From NCBI RefSeq assembly GCF_910592395.1, contig NC_088311.1, forward strand, positions 17,114,501 to 17,178,500: 64,000 bases of DNA, in the 5' to 3' direction. The position numbers were made by a program, and so were the translations under genes. Every line of letters starts with the position of its first letter. The first letter of the stretch is position 1. Positions 31,345-42,301 of this stretch are shown piece after piece. The notes under the pieces are model-generated. The model searched no databases. It worked only from the letters and a program-made list of their open reading frames with translations, and had not been told where the DNA came from. Origin of the DNA: Lineus longissimus. Its lineage: Eukaryota > Nemertea > Pilidiophora > Heteronemertea > Lineidae.

Positions 31345-34300
31345 GGATAACGAGACCATGGCTAGGAAGAGACTTGCCACGCTTAATAGGAGATTCGAGA
31401 GGGACCAGGAACTTAAGGGTAAGTATAATTCTGTTCTCTCGGTATACGAGAAACTCAGATTTATCACTGAGGTGACACCTGATGAGTTAGCAGGTCCGTA
31501 CCCAATCTACTACCTGCCACATCGCGCAGTAGTCCGAGAAGATGCCGTCAGCTCAAAGGTCCGGCCTGTTTTCGACGCATCGGCGAAGGGATACAACAAG
31601 ATATCTCTGAATGACTGCTTAGAAACTGGGCCGTCCCTTATGCCCGATTTGGTGGCGATATTGCTGAAGTTCACAAGATGGCAGGTAGCTCTGACTGCCG
31701 ATGTGTGTAAAGCCTTTCTCCAGATTGGGGTTCGCCCTGAGGATCAAAATGTACATAGATTCCTTTGGAATTGTAATGGAAAGGTGCGTACCATGAAGTT
31801 TCTGAGGGTAACATTTGGAAACCGCAGCTCGCCCTTTTTGCTCAATGCAACAATTAAACACCACATAGCAACCTACCCTCCATCATTAGTGGTGGAGGAG
31901 CTCTCAGAAAACATCTGGGTCGATGATTGGCTCTCTGGGGCTGATACCGATCTTGACACGTGCCACTTGTTTGATGACGGTTGTGCTATTTTCAGTGCCG
32001 CTAAGATGACATTGGCAAAGTGCCATTCCAACAGTCGCGTGTTACTTGACAAATTCTGTCAGGACTCTGGAGACCACCATCTCCAAGATGATGCTGTGAA
32101 GGTCCTGGGAATGAAATGGTTGAGTATAGAAGATAGTTTTACATTTGATGGTGCCCAGATACCCCATAGGTGATCTGTTTTGCTCGAAACGTACCGTTCT
32201 CAGTCTTCTTTCCAGGATATTCGACCCTGTGGGATTTGTGAGTCCCTATGTGATGACAGCCAAGATACTGCTCCAGGATGTGTGGCGCTGTGGTCTGAGT
32301 TGGGATGAGATTCTCCCTGGTGAGCTGCTGACCAGATTCGTCTCTTGGGTGGCTGGATTGGAAGTTCTCCAAACGTGGATGATTCCTCGGTGCTATTTCC
32401 CTGGAACAGTATGGAAGGAGACTGTTGACCTGTTGGAGTTCCATGTCTTCTCAGATGCCAGCATGAAGGCCTACGGAGCGAACGTCTATGCAAGAATACC
32501 AGATAGTAATGGTGGTTTCAGGGTGGCATTTGTCACCTCCAAGGGCAAAGTAGCCCCTCTAAAAAGGTTAACGTTGCCCAGGCTAGAGCTACTTGGAGCC
32601 CTAGTTGGTGCTAGTCTGCTTGCATTTGTTTTAAAGGCGCTGAAGTTGGATATTTCTAAAGTATCCTACCACTGCTGGTCCGACTCGACCATTGTTCTGT
32701 CTTGGATAAAATCCCAACCGTCTAAGTTTAAGACATTTGTAGGCAACCGTGTGAAAGATATACAGGATTTAACAAATCCTGCCAGTTGGCGTCATGTTGA
32801 GAATGCTGACAACCCTGCTGATCTAGTGTCTAGGGGGGCACCTGCTCAGATATTGTGTGATAACCCGCTGTGGCTGCATGGCCCAGCGTGGCTTGCTTCA
32901 CCTCTTGTTCTTGCAGATGGTAAGGAGGATATTCCAGTGGAGGAGACTCATGATGAAATCGATGACGGTACCGGAGCAGGAACTAGTCTGGTGTCTGGCA
33001 CACCTGAGAACAGAGAATTTGCACTGCCTACCAACTCGAAGCGCTGGGAACCTTTGGTAAGGCCTTGAGGATCACAGCCCGGGTGCTGAGGTTTATTGGA
33101 AAGTTGAAAAAGAGAATTAGAAATATTGTGTTATCCCCTGTTCCTGCTGATAAGGTGAGTGATAACCTTTCACTTGATGAGTTGTCTGAGGCCAAGAAAT
33201 TTCTGCTGCAGTGCTTGCAGAAAAGTGTCTACGGAGATGAGATAGAAGCGCTTGCTAGGGGTGCCAATTTACCAAAGCACTCCTCCTTGATGACTCTCTC
33301 ACCTTTCCTGGACGAGGAGGGATATCTTAGGATCAAAGGAAGACTACAGTTGTCTAGTCTATCCTACCAAGCTAAGCATCCTATCATCCTTCCCAGTCAT
33401 TGGCTGACTAAATTGCTAGTCAGATCTCAGCACATACTGATGAAGCATGCAGGTGTGAATGCTCTGTTGTCATCCCTGCGTGGATGTTACTGGATAGTTG
33501 GTGTACGTAAACTGGCCAAAGGTGTGAAACGTGAGTGTGTGAGATGTCAGCGTCAGGATGGTGCAGCCTGTAACCGTCCTGTGGCGCCTCTGCCTGCACT
33601 TCGAGTGAAGCAGGCCTCACCCTTCACTGTGACAGGCATGGACTATTTCGGCCACATGTTCTGTGCCGACCAGCCTGGTGAGAAAAAATACGTACTACTA
33701 TTAACATGTGCTGTGGTGAGGGCCATACATTTGGAGCTGACAGATTCGCTGTCCTTGTATAACTTCATGTTGGCTTTCCGGAGTTTTGTATCAAGAAGAG
33801 GGTTGCCATCTGTAAACTTTAGCGACAACGCCAAGACATTTGTAGCTGCAAAGTATGAGTTAGTGAAAGAGTATCGATACCTGGCACCAAGGTGGAAATT
33901 TATAGTGCCTCGTAGTCCCTGGCATGGGGGCTGGTGGGAGCGCCTGGTGCGCTCAGTGAAATCTGGCCTAAGGAAGTCATTGGGCACTGCGTCACTGACC
34001 CGCACTGAGCTGGAGACTCTGTTACATGAGATAGAGGCCTGCATAAACTCCCGGCCACTCACCTTCACTGGTGATACTATAGACTCTCCTGACCCCCTTA
34101 CTCCCTCTCACTTTCTCATTGGCAGGGGATCGCATTTCCAACCAGAAGAAGGCCTTTCCTCTGATGACCGTGAAGTGGTTCCTCCTGTGACCTCAGTAGA
34201 CCTGCAGGACCGCCTGGCTTTGCAAGAATTGCGCCTCAAGCAATTTTGGGAGGTGTGGACAAAGGAGTACTTGAGAAATTTACCCCATGTTGTCACAAAA

Positions 34301-34474
34301 TTCAAAACACATGGTGAGTTAAAGGTTGGTTCCCTGGTCCTGGTAAGGGAGGACAATTTGAAGAGATTTCAGTGGCCTATGGCTGTAGTTACAGAGCTGC
34401 ATCCTGGCTCTGATGGTGTTGTTAGAAGTGTGTCTGTCAGAACAGCCAAGGGTGTCCTTCAGAGGGCTGTGTAG
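31345..34474 (+). pseudogene. pol: BEL/Pao polymerase: reverse transcriptase, RNase H, integrase; two frameshifts
   Basis: Reverse transcriptase (31358-32170) with KVRPVFDASAKG, LTADVCKAFLQIGV and the catalytic box WVDDWLSG. An RNase H/connection region (32150-33065) has HVFSDASMKAYGA and HCWSDSTIVLSWI. Integrase (33065-34474) has a zinc-binding HAGVNAL...CVRCQR region, first Asp in GMDYFGH, second in FSDNAKTF, Glu in WWERLVRSV, and the BEL-specific C-terminal domain (VGSLVLVREDNLKR). The frame changes near 32160 and near 33060, and a 3.1-kb block separates it from gag-protease, so it cannot make a complete polyprotein. Confidence 0.92.
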
Positions 34475-35483
34475 TGAATGTGATGAGTCTTGTCAGACAG
34501 CAGATGGCACTTGTGAACCTGTGAACCCAGTGAATTCTGCAGATTCTGTTCATTCTGTGGATATATCTACTGGCACCGTGCCAGAAAATTCGTACGCCAG
34601 TGGTAAACCGCCTACCACCGAACCTGAACCTGCGCCAGTTGTAACGCGTGTAGGACGCACCGTACGCGCACCTGACAAACTGGACCTCTAATATATACGA
34701 ATCATATACGATATTACTCACTTGCATTGTGTTCTGAAGATTGCTCAGAAATGCCACCTGCCCAGAAATGAGAGATTTAGGTTTTTTCTTTCCATTTGTC
34801 TCTAGATTTGGAAAATTTATTTGTACTGAAAGGTTGTGAATTGGAGTCCTTTCAGGTGATGTTTACAATCTCTCATGACTGTTTCTGGTGCCTTTCTTGT
34901 GTAGATGTTTCCTCTGTGTAGAGTATTTACACCTTGGAGAAAAATTTTTTTCCCATGTGTTGTTCATTTATGCAGTTTGTTTTTTTTTGCTGCTTCTGGC
35001 TGTACTTTACAGTACTATCAATGTGCATCTTGGCAAATCTTGTATGTAACTTGCATTTATTTGGAACATCCTGTAGTGTATGTTTCTATGCTAGTTCCTG
35101 TAGATCCTACAGTCCAGTATACTTCTATACTTTCTTTCCTGTTGTAAGATGCATGTCTCAGGCCTAGTGTTACAGTAGGCCCTGTCTTCTGCTAAGACCA
35201 GTAAATAGGTGTTTTGGAAGTTTCAGTCTAATAGCATTTGGTTACCTAGGAATCTAGTGTTTGATTCCGAGTTGATTCTGAATTGTATTCTCATAGAAAG
35301 TTGTATGTTCTGAGCTAATTTGACAATCATAGTAGTTAAGGGTGAAGTCTAGTTGAGTTGAGTCTAGCTTTGTCTTTCCAGTATAAGGTTGTGACTCTAT
35401 AGAGTTAAGTAACTGTCCTTACATTAGGCCCAGTGGTTTAGGCCTATCTAAGGTATTGGAAGCCTCCAATGCTGGGGAGGTAA
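34475..35483 (+). other. BEL 3' untranslated internal region and polypurine tract
   Basis: A further open frame (34413-34691) overlaps the end of pol and has Pro/Thr-rich residues; its role is unknown. The rest has no coding signal. Just before the 3' LTR, GGGGAGG (about 35474-35480) is a likely polypurine tract. Confidence 0.5.
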
Positions 35484-35825
35484 TGTTGCGGACTAGTTAC
35501 GGAACACCCTGTATACCATCATGTAAATTAGGTCAATAAACCACGTGGACGGTGTGCGCGTGAAGATTCGATAGAAAGTCGCGTTTCTCTGAGTTCTTTT
35601 ACATTGTTTGAGGGGTCAGAACCCCTTAATGCCGGTGTAACATCTGTGGTTGTTGTTTCCCATGTTTCAGTGTTTCCAAACAATGGGCAGCTAGAGAGAC
35701 CATGACTTTTCAATAGGGGGGATACACAGAAAAACTCGTCAATCTATTTTTGAGCGTTCCCAAACAATGAGGGGAAACACTCAAAAACAGAAACACTCAA
35801 AAACATTACACCGGTGTTCCCGACA
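35484..35825 (+). repeat. BEL/Pao 3' LTR carrying an insertion
   Basis: Starts TGTTGCGGACTAG and ends TTCCCGACA, followed by GTGGG (35826-35830), the same 5 bp that precedes the 5' LTR. Removing the insertion at 35639-35810 and one copy of CCGGTGT leaves 163 bp, exactly the 5' LTR length. Confidence 0.92.
35639..35810. mobile_element. 172-bp insertion in the BEL 3' LTR
   Basis: Flanked by CCGGTGT (35632-35638 and 35811-35817); alternatively by CCGG with TGTAAYRT as the terminal inverted repeat. The interior has imperfect direct and inverted copies of GTTTCCAAACAATG-like and AAACACTCAAAAAC blocks. No coding region. Confidence 0.8.
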
Positions 35826-35827
35826 GT

Positions 35828-36602
35828 GGGAAACGATCTAAAAGGAATATGTCGAAGTCCTATTACCCAAAACGAGTCAAGGAAGCGCCATTATTTTGTA
35901 CCGTGTAACACTGGTCATCACTGGGTGTTGCCAGTCGTTGATACGCAGCGTAAAAAGTGTTTTGTCTTCGACAGCGTATATGAACGCCGTGATGAACGCC
36001 GGGATTACATTATGCAAATATTCCTTTCAATTCACGGCAACGAGTTCACGTTTTCAAAGTGCACTAAAAAAACATGTTACCAGAAGGACACTTCTTCGTG
36101 TGGACTTATGTGCGTCCGACATGCGAAATATTTCGTAATGAGCTATGTGTCCAAAGTCTGTCCATGGATTATGAACGCCATGGCACAACATGATACTCCG
36201 ACACACTTGCAAAACTATAGGCTGTACAGAAAACACCGTTTGTACGATTTATCGATAATGCATAACCAAACTGGCTACGAAATCGAATACACCACCGATA
36301 ACGACTGTTTGGTTGTTGACCCACCAACATCGGACTCTGGTGATGTCGCATCACATCGTGCTGATGGTGATGACAAATGTCCCAAATTTAACTCTTTAGC
36401 ACCGTCGCTGCAGCAGCCACAAGTGACGGGTTGTTCAATTGTACTTTATGACTGCATGAAGACGTGTAAACGTAAGGTAGCTGCAGAATCGAATTCGATA
36501 CTCGAGACTCCGACAAAAAAGATACATTGGAATTATAGAAATCTCTTTGATTCATTTACTGTACACAAAACGTCTATTGACACTATAGACCCATGTTTAT
36601 AA
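35828..36602 (+). CDS. ULP1/C48-like cysteine protease exon (copy 1)
   Basis: A frame of about 258 codons after the BEL element; the earlier part of its exon lies upstream of the BEL insertion (acceptor at about 25575). It has the C48 signature: His in TGHHWVLPV (about residue 36 counting from 35814), Asp in FVFDSVYERR (residue 53), Gln/Asp and Cys in QKDTSSCGLMC (residues 90-96). Such proteases cleave ubiquitin-like conjugates or viral and transposon proteins. The rest (residues 120-262) is acidic to basic and not recognised. The catalytic triad is complete. Similar domains occur in host SUMO proteases and in several transposon families; the paralogous copy at 38571-39168 and its neighbours suggest a mobile or virus-derived unit. 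Confidence 0.72.
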
Positions 36603-36619
36603 TTAGGGTCCCTTGTTTA

Positions 36620-36998
36620 CAACGATAGTAGGCTCCGCCAATCACAACACAAAGTGACCTTTATATTCACAAAAAGAACTTTGTCTATTAACCAACTTGA
36701 ACCAGAACCACCTGGTACAAAGCTCCGCCAACTAAAAATAGTAGGCTCCGTCAATCACAAAACAAAGTGACCTTTTTATTCACATGAAGAACTTTGTCTA
36801 TTAACCAACTTGAACCAAAACCGCATAGTACTAGGCTCCGCCGACCAACGATAGTAGACTCCGCCAATCACAACACAAAGTGACCTTTATATTCACAAAA
36901 AGAACTGTCTATTAACAAACTTGAACCAAAACCGCAGAGAACTAGGCTCCGCCGACCAACGATAGTAGGCTCCGTCAATCACAACACAAAGTGACCCC
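36620..36998 (+). repeat. Tandem repeat of about 105-118 bp
   Basis: Three to four units with CTCCGYCAATCACAACACAA, AGTGACCTTTATATTCACA and ATTAACCAACTTGAACCA. The array starts directly at the end of protease copy 1, at ACGATAGTAGGCTCC; in copy 2 an LTR begins at the same point. Confidence 0.85.
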
Positions 36999-37522
36999 TC
37001 CAGCATGGACACCTACCACCGTGCAATTGACACCCTCGCTCCTAACTATGCTAACGCCCTAATTAACGACTCCTCCACACCGGACTTCTTCCTCGTCCGT
37101 CAAAAACGTACTGCCCTAAACCAAATAGCCCAAAACCTTGATACCTAGTCGGACCTCGCCCACCTTCCCCCCGCCATTTTAAGTTACAATACTCCATCCT
37201 CTTCAATCATATGTCTGTTATATCCGCATCTATTATTTCCGCCTCAGTTAATGATTACGACGCCCTTATTCACCAACTCCAACTCATCAGCATCCTTTGG
37301 CCCGAACTCAATTTAATCTCCCCGACTCAAGCCCACAACCACGACACCTTCTTTCGCTAATACTTCTGCGAGCTCTGCCTCACCCAACTAAATGGTCACT
37401 GAGATCTGAAACCCGCAGATGCTCCCGATTTCCCGTATTTCTCATATTTCGGATAAACCTAAATCATTTCATTCCACCTGAAGAAAATACACAACTTACT
37501 AAAATGGGTTCCTTCCCTAACT
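36999..37522 (+). pseudogene. Unrecognised frame upstream of ULP1 unit copy 2
   Basis: A frame opening at ATG 37004-37006 (residues MDTYHRAIDTLAPNYANAL) ends in a stop near 37148. A second, from about 37210 (MSVISASIISASVNDYDALI), ends near 37360. Both read like natural protein with helical composition and probably belong to one broken gene. No known domain recognised. It precedes the Pro/Ser-rich frame of the same unit. Confidence 0.4.
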
Positions 37523-38161
37523 TTGGCCCATTTGGCTCCGTCAACACGAACTCTAGCATCAACGTACAACTCAATGAGATATTTCTACATCGGTTCAGAA
37601 GAGGATATTCGGCGATACAGAGATGGATCCCAACGCAGAGGCACTGTCGCCGGAGCCGATATACGTCCCATCAGGCGTCCCGCTTCTCAGCGTACAGCCA
37701 CGAGTGATTCGGCCATTAACACCTATGGTGACCAACCAGTTTCTACAGCACATTATGATGATATAACTCCATTAACGCCATCTCATTCAGATCCAAATGA
37801 GTACATAATGGTGGGAAGAGACGGAATGCCTCAAATTAACAATCCACTGAGTATGACCGCTATTGCGAACCCTCTTGTAGGGCCCCAAGTTCAAAGTACC
37901 CCGTCAACTTCGCATGAATACATCAAGATGGAAAGCCTCCCACCACCTAATGTGACACGTATATCACCCAAGACTCCCGCGCTGACGAGAAAAAGCGAAA
38001 GGCTCATCTCCAAATATGACTTACCACTCCCAGCACCAAGAAAATCATTGGGGATCCAAATAATGACTCTGAAGCAGATTCTGCCGACGATCAATCCATT
38101 AATTCAATTCTTACTGCCTCAGAACAAAAACATGGCGCCGCACGTGCCTCTAGTTCAGTAG
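37523..38161 (+). CDS. Unrecognised Pro/Ser/Thr-rich frame, ULP1 unit copy 2
   Basis: About 210 codons without a known domain. The first part has YIGSEEDIRRYRDGSQRR and an Arg-rich stretch. The second part is repeated in copy 1 and has TPSTSHEYIKMESLPPP and TRKSERLISKYDLPLPAP. From about 38040 a different frame looks more natural (acidic, DSEADSADDQSINSIL, ending near 38163), so a frame change shared by both copies may be present. Followed by non-coding sequence with a splice-acceptor-like tract at about 38560 and then the protease exon. A structural or gag-like role is a guess only. Confidence 0.4.
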   Translation: MAHLAPSTRTLASTYNSMRYFYIGSEEDIRRYRDGSQRRGTVAGADIRPIRRPASQRTATSDSAINTYGDQPVSTAHYDDITPLTPSHSDPNEYIMVGRDGMPQINNPLSMTAIANPLVGPQVQSTPSTSHEYIKMESLPPPNVTRISPKTPALTRKSERLISKYDLPLPAPRKSLGIQIMTLKQILPTINPLIQFLLPQNKNMAPHVPLVQ

Positions 38162-38570
38162 CGTGACCTCTTACTATACCAAAATCCCTCCCCAAATCTC
38201 GAATTTCTCCGCATAAGTAGTTCATTACTGGCACAAAACTAAACAAAAACCAAATTGATATCACACCGAAACCTATTTTTACCAAAACGGTAAGCAATGA
38301 TACATATAACCAATCCTCGCCTATTTCTTCTTTTTAGGAAATAACTCGCACACTTGTCGGGGATGAAAAGCATTGGAGGTGCTGTGTTTTGCCAAGTTAG
38401 CTTCTTCAGCATACATTGCGAAGTTTTGGGAAGTTTTGGGTGGATTTATAAGTGATATTCTTGGCAAAATTTGTACTTTTCTGACGATGATTCCCCGGAT
38501 CATCTCACTTCGGTATACTGATAAATCAGTTCATTGTGCTCTTCGCATTATATATTTCAGGGTAAGGTGG

Positions 38571-39168
38571 GAAACGATCTAAAAGGAATATGTCGAAGTC
38601 CTATTACCCAAAACGAGTCAAGGAAGCGCCATTATTTTGTACCGTGTAACACTGGTCATCACTTCTTCGTGTGGACTTATGTGCATCCGACATGAGGAAT
38701 ATTTCGTAATGAGCTATGTGTCCAAAGTCTGTCCATGGATTATGGACGTCATGGCACAACATGATACTCCGACACACTTGCAAAACTATAGGCTGAAAAC
38801 ACCGTTTGTACGATTTATCGAAAATGCATAACCAAACTGGCGACGAAATCGAATACACCACCGATAACGACTGTTTGGTTGTTGACCCACCAACATCGGA
38901 CTATGGTGATGTCGCATCACATCGTGCTGACGGTAATGACAAATGTCCCAAATTTAACTCTTTAGCACCGCCGCTGCAGCAGCCACAAGTGAAGGGTTGT
39001 TCAATTGTACTTTATGACTGCATGAAGACGTGTAAACGTAAGGTAGCTGCAGAATCAAATTCGATACTCGAGACTCCGACAAAAAAGATACATTGGAATT
39101 ATAGAAATCTCTTTAATTCATTTACTGTACACAAAACGTCTATTGACACTATAGACCCATGTTTATAA
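38571..39168 (+). pseudogene. ULP1-like protease, copy 2, with 170-bp internal deletion
   Basis: Matches 35826-36602 closely but lacks the bases equivalent to 35923-36092 of copy 1. The break lies at a 4-base CACT repeat. The deletion removes the segment after the catalytic His through the Asp and the Gln region, and shifts the frame, so the protein cannot be an active protease. The start (AGGGTAAGGTGGGAAACGAT, about 38559-38578) keeps the uninterrupted site where BEL inserted in copy 1. Confidence 0.88.
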
Positions 39169-39194
39169 TTAGGATCCCTTGTTTACAACGATAG

Positions 39195-40775
39195 TGTAAC
39201 AGACGGCTTAAATTTCTACAATAAATGGATAATAAGAAGTAGACCCATATTATTATAAATTATCCTGGTCTTGAGGCTTCATCAAAACTTGAATTATTTT
39301 GACAATCATCACAGGCCTATACATATGATTTCTCTTCTGTGGATGATCGGTATAATTATTACAAGCCGTCACACACTCGCTCTGGGTTTGACATTTTATT
39401 TTCGGCAGCACCTGCTGATATCTTTTATGCAAGGGCCGTGTACATAACTATAGGAAGCATTAGAATCATCAGTACAAGTATCCTTCAGCTGTTGCCAGGA
39501 TTGGTGAACATTTTATCGAAATACATTAGAAGATACAAATTGAAATCGTGATGTCCGAAAACTATACACTTTAGATAAGAACGTTTCATTTCATGACGCG
39601 TATTTAAAACAAGTTACATGTATAAGGACTTAACTGTCTTTGGGCCGAATGTGGTTCAGTCCGAAAATGATTTAAAATATTAGATAACGTAAATGAGCCG
39701 AGATAGTGGTAAGCTTAAAGGGACATTACCCCAGTTGAACTATGAGTATAAGAGAAACTTAAAGGGGAATCGCCCCAGTTTAATTATGGATAGACTCAAT
39801 CTGAAAAAGATGATTAGATATAAAATATATAAGCGGTTTTGATTTCAACCTTCACGTACGGTAAGGTACGGGTTGGGTTCTTGACGGAAGAGTCAGAGAT
39901 TGTGTTGGAATTAGTTGACTCAAGTTAGTTGTTCAGATCACCTATAAAGGTGATGCCCTCGCTTTGAGAATAATTGAGACGTCACTGATTGTCTTCAAAT
40001 TGGCTGTAGGTTGTTGTGACTGTTTGGTCGTGGACCCTAAGCTGTACCTTCCCGGGTTGTTTGACATTACTTAATTTCTTAGCGAACCTTAAACAGGAAT
40101 GGTTATAATAATATTAGAAATGTTTTATACATCACTTGAGAGAGAGTTGGATCGGGTCAGGCTATCGAAAGGTGTTTTTTTCACAAGTATACAGCTGTTG
40201 CGCTGGTTCGGGCTTGATGTCGCCATTTGGGTTCGTCGGGACAATTGGCCGTGGTCACAGATGCTTTCTTGCATAAGGGCCAGAGTGGTCAGAACCGACA
40301 AATTCTGACGACCCTAGTGATGGCTTCTCGAGTACCTGATTGGTCGGGCATGACGTATCGGGGGTGTCGTGTTCGACTGGGCATGCGCAACAGTTGGGTA
40401 CTTAGGGAAGGGACGCTCCGGATCCCGAGACTTCTGGAGAGATTGCCGAGAATTGATTTTGACGACTCACGAGACCTCTTGTTTTTACCCGTAATCAATC
40501 ATCATTTAAGTAAGTTCCAGTACACGGCCGGTAAACTTTTAGAATTGTACCTCCACAAAAGTGTCTAACAAAAAGAATCTATCGATCACAAACGTTTCCC
40601 ATTCAATTCGTCGACATCTACCTGGACAGACCCTTTGCAGGCTTCTATCGCCTGCACTGCAGGTCAAGATCGTGGACCTCTGGGGGACCCACATCACCAT
40701 AGGTTGGGTGTCCACTGACAATCTGGCTCTCACCTTTAAGCCAGATCTCAGGGAGGACATCAGCGCTTGGTGACA
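39195..40775 (+). repeat. Probable long LTR (1.58 kb) of a further LTR retrotransposon
   Basis: Starts TGTAACAGACGG exactly where copy 2 of the ULP1 unit departs from copy 1, and ends GGTGACA directly before an initiator-Met-type primer site. A TATATAAG box lies at 39826-39833. It contains one small frame (39339-39551) with no known motif. No second LTR is in the window, so the start is inferred from the departure point and the TG/CA rule. Confidence 0.6.
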
Positions 40776-40786
40776 TGGTAGCAGAG
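40776..40786 (+). promoter_or_regulatory. Primer binding site, initiator tRNA-Met type
   Basis: TGGTAGCAGAG, complementary to the 3' end of metazoan initiator tRNA-Met over 11 bases, abuts the end of the inferred LTR with no gap. Confidence 0.65.
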
Positions 40787-40789
40787 CGT

Positions 40790-41470
40790 AGAGGGGATGA
40801 TTAGAAGCGACAAAGATGAAATAAGAGGAGAGCCCTCGACCTCCAGAGAACTGGGGATGATTGGAAGCGACAAAGATGAAATAAGAGGAGAGCCCTCGAC
40901 CTCCAGAGAACTGGGGATGATTAGAAGCGACGAGAAGGAAAGAATAAGAGGAGAGTCCTCGACCTCCAGAGAACTGGGGATGATTAGAAGCGAGGAGAAG
41001 GAAAGAATAAGAGGAGAGCCCTCGACCTCCAGAGCACTGGGATGATTAGAAGCGACAAAGATGAAATGAGAGGAGAGCCCTCGACCTCCAGAGAACTGGG
41101 GATGATTAGAAGCGACGAGAAGGAAAGAATAAGAGGAGAGTCCTCGACCTCCAGAGAACTGGGGATGAGTAGAAGCGACAAAGATGAAATAAGAGGAGAG
41201 CTCTCGACCTCCAGAGAACTGGGGATGATTAGAAGCGACAAAGATGAAATAAGAGGAGAGTCCTCGACCTCCAGAGAACTGGGGATGATTAGAAGCGACG
41301 AGAAGGAAAGAATAAGAGGAGAGCCCTCGACCTCCAGATAACTGGGGATGATTAGAAGCGACCGAAATGACGTTGAAAGAGGAGAGCCCTCGACCTCCAG
41401 AGAACTGGGGATGATGAAAAGCGACAAGGACGAAGACACAGGAGGAGGACCCTCGACCCCCAAGGAAATT
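40790..41470 (+). repeat. 60-63 bp tandem repeat inside the gag-like frame
   Basis: Eleven units of GGGGATGATTAGAAGCGACA and then a GAGGAGAGYCCTCGACCTCCAGAGAACT core. Two unit types alternate: 60 bp (ACAAAGATGAAATAAG) and 63 bp (ACGAGAAGGAAAGAATAAG). Period is a multiple of three, so the frame is preserved. Confidence 0.95.
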
Positions 41471-41878
41471 GGGATGATCAGAAGCAGCCCAAGTGATGAG
41501 ACTGAGGGAGTGAGTGGGTTGAAAACAAACGTTATATGTGCTGCGGCCTTGGACATGGCACAAATCAAAGTTGATTTGTATTACCCGCAGACTGCCCAGG
41601 CAGTGGAGACAGCTACACTTAGCAAGATGGGGAGCCTTCCTGGCGAGGGAGAGGCAGAGTCTCAGGATATACTGGTCGAAGTACCACCTCCGCCCTTGAG
41701 AAAACCTGAGCAAATGAAGGACGGATCCCGATCTGAGCCGCCATTCTACGTATTCGATGTAAACGATGATGTTGATATTCGGTTTCTGAGGGAGAGACCA
41801 CTGGTTCCAAATGAAACGGCCAGGGGCCATTGTGCTCACCGTATAGATATTTGGTACTTTGGAATTCATCCAGATTAA
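40797..41878 (+). pseudogene. Gag-like frame with 20-residue tandem repeats
   Basis: Begins at ATG 40797, 10 bases after the primer site. It consists of about 11 repeats of the 20-22 residue unit MIRSDKDEIRGEPSTSRELG, then a non-repeated C-terminal part with ICAAALDMAQIKVDLYYP, DILVEVPPPPLRKPEQ and VFDVNDDVDIRFLRERPLVP, ending near HRIDIWYFGIHPD. One base is missing near 41038, and a G-to-T change makes a stop at 41339-41341. The position suggests gag, but no capsid or zinc-knuckle domain is visible. A non-LTR-element origin remains possible. The strongly acidic/basic repeats could form a disordered linker. Confidence 0.5.
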
Positions 41879-42301
41879 GGAACATTGTACATGTATAGTA
41901 TATAGGTCAAACCAAAGTCGGTATGACATGTGATGTATCGTTGCTTGGAATAAGTACCATAAGAATATCATCAAAAACAAGTCACTAATAAACGAGATAT
42001 TGCCCTTGAGAAAACCTGAGCAAATGAAGGACGGATCCCGATCTGAGCCGCCATTCCACGTATTCGATGTAAACGATGATGTTGATATTCGGTTTCTGAG
42101 GGAGAGACCACTGGTTCCAAATGAAACGGCCAGGGGCCATTGTGCTCACCGTATAGATATTTGGAATTCATCCAGATTAAGAAACATTGTACATGTATAG
42201 TATATAGGTCAAACCAAAGTCGGTATGACAAGTGATGTATCGTTGCCTGGAGTAAGTACCATAAGAATATCATCAAAAACAAGTCACTAATAAACGAGAT
42301 A
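41692..42301 (+). repeat. Tandem duplication of about 300 bp (dispersed repeat copies B and C)
   Basis: 41692-42001 and 42002-42301 are near-identical direct copies from GCCCTTGAGAAAACCTGAGC to AACGAGATATTG. The second lacks a few bases after ATAGATATTTGG. Both share sequence with 18035-18290, and the shared sequence runs on to about 42420. Confidence 0.92.

Noticed and set aside
40760-41980. 406-codon minus-strand open frame over the 60-bp repeat array
   Set aside because: It is open only because the repeat period is a multiple of three; composition is Ser/Leu/Ile-rich repeat. The plus strand has the start next to the primer site and continues into non-repeated coding sequence.
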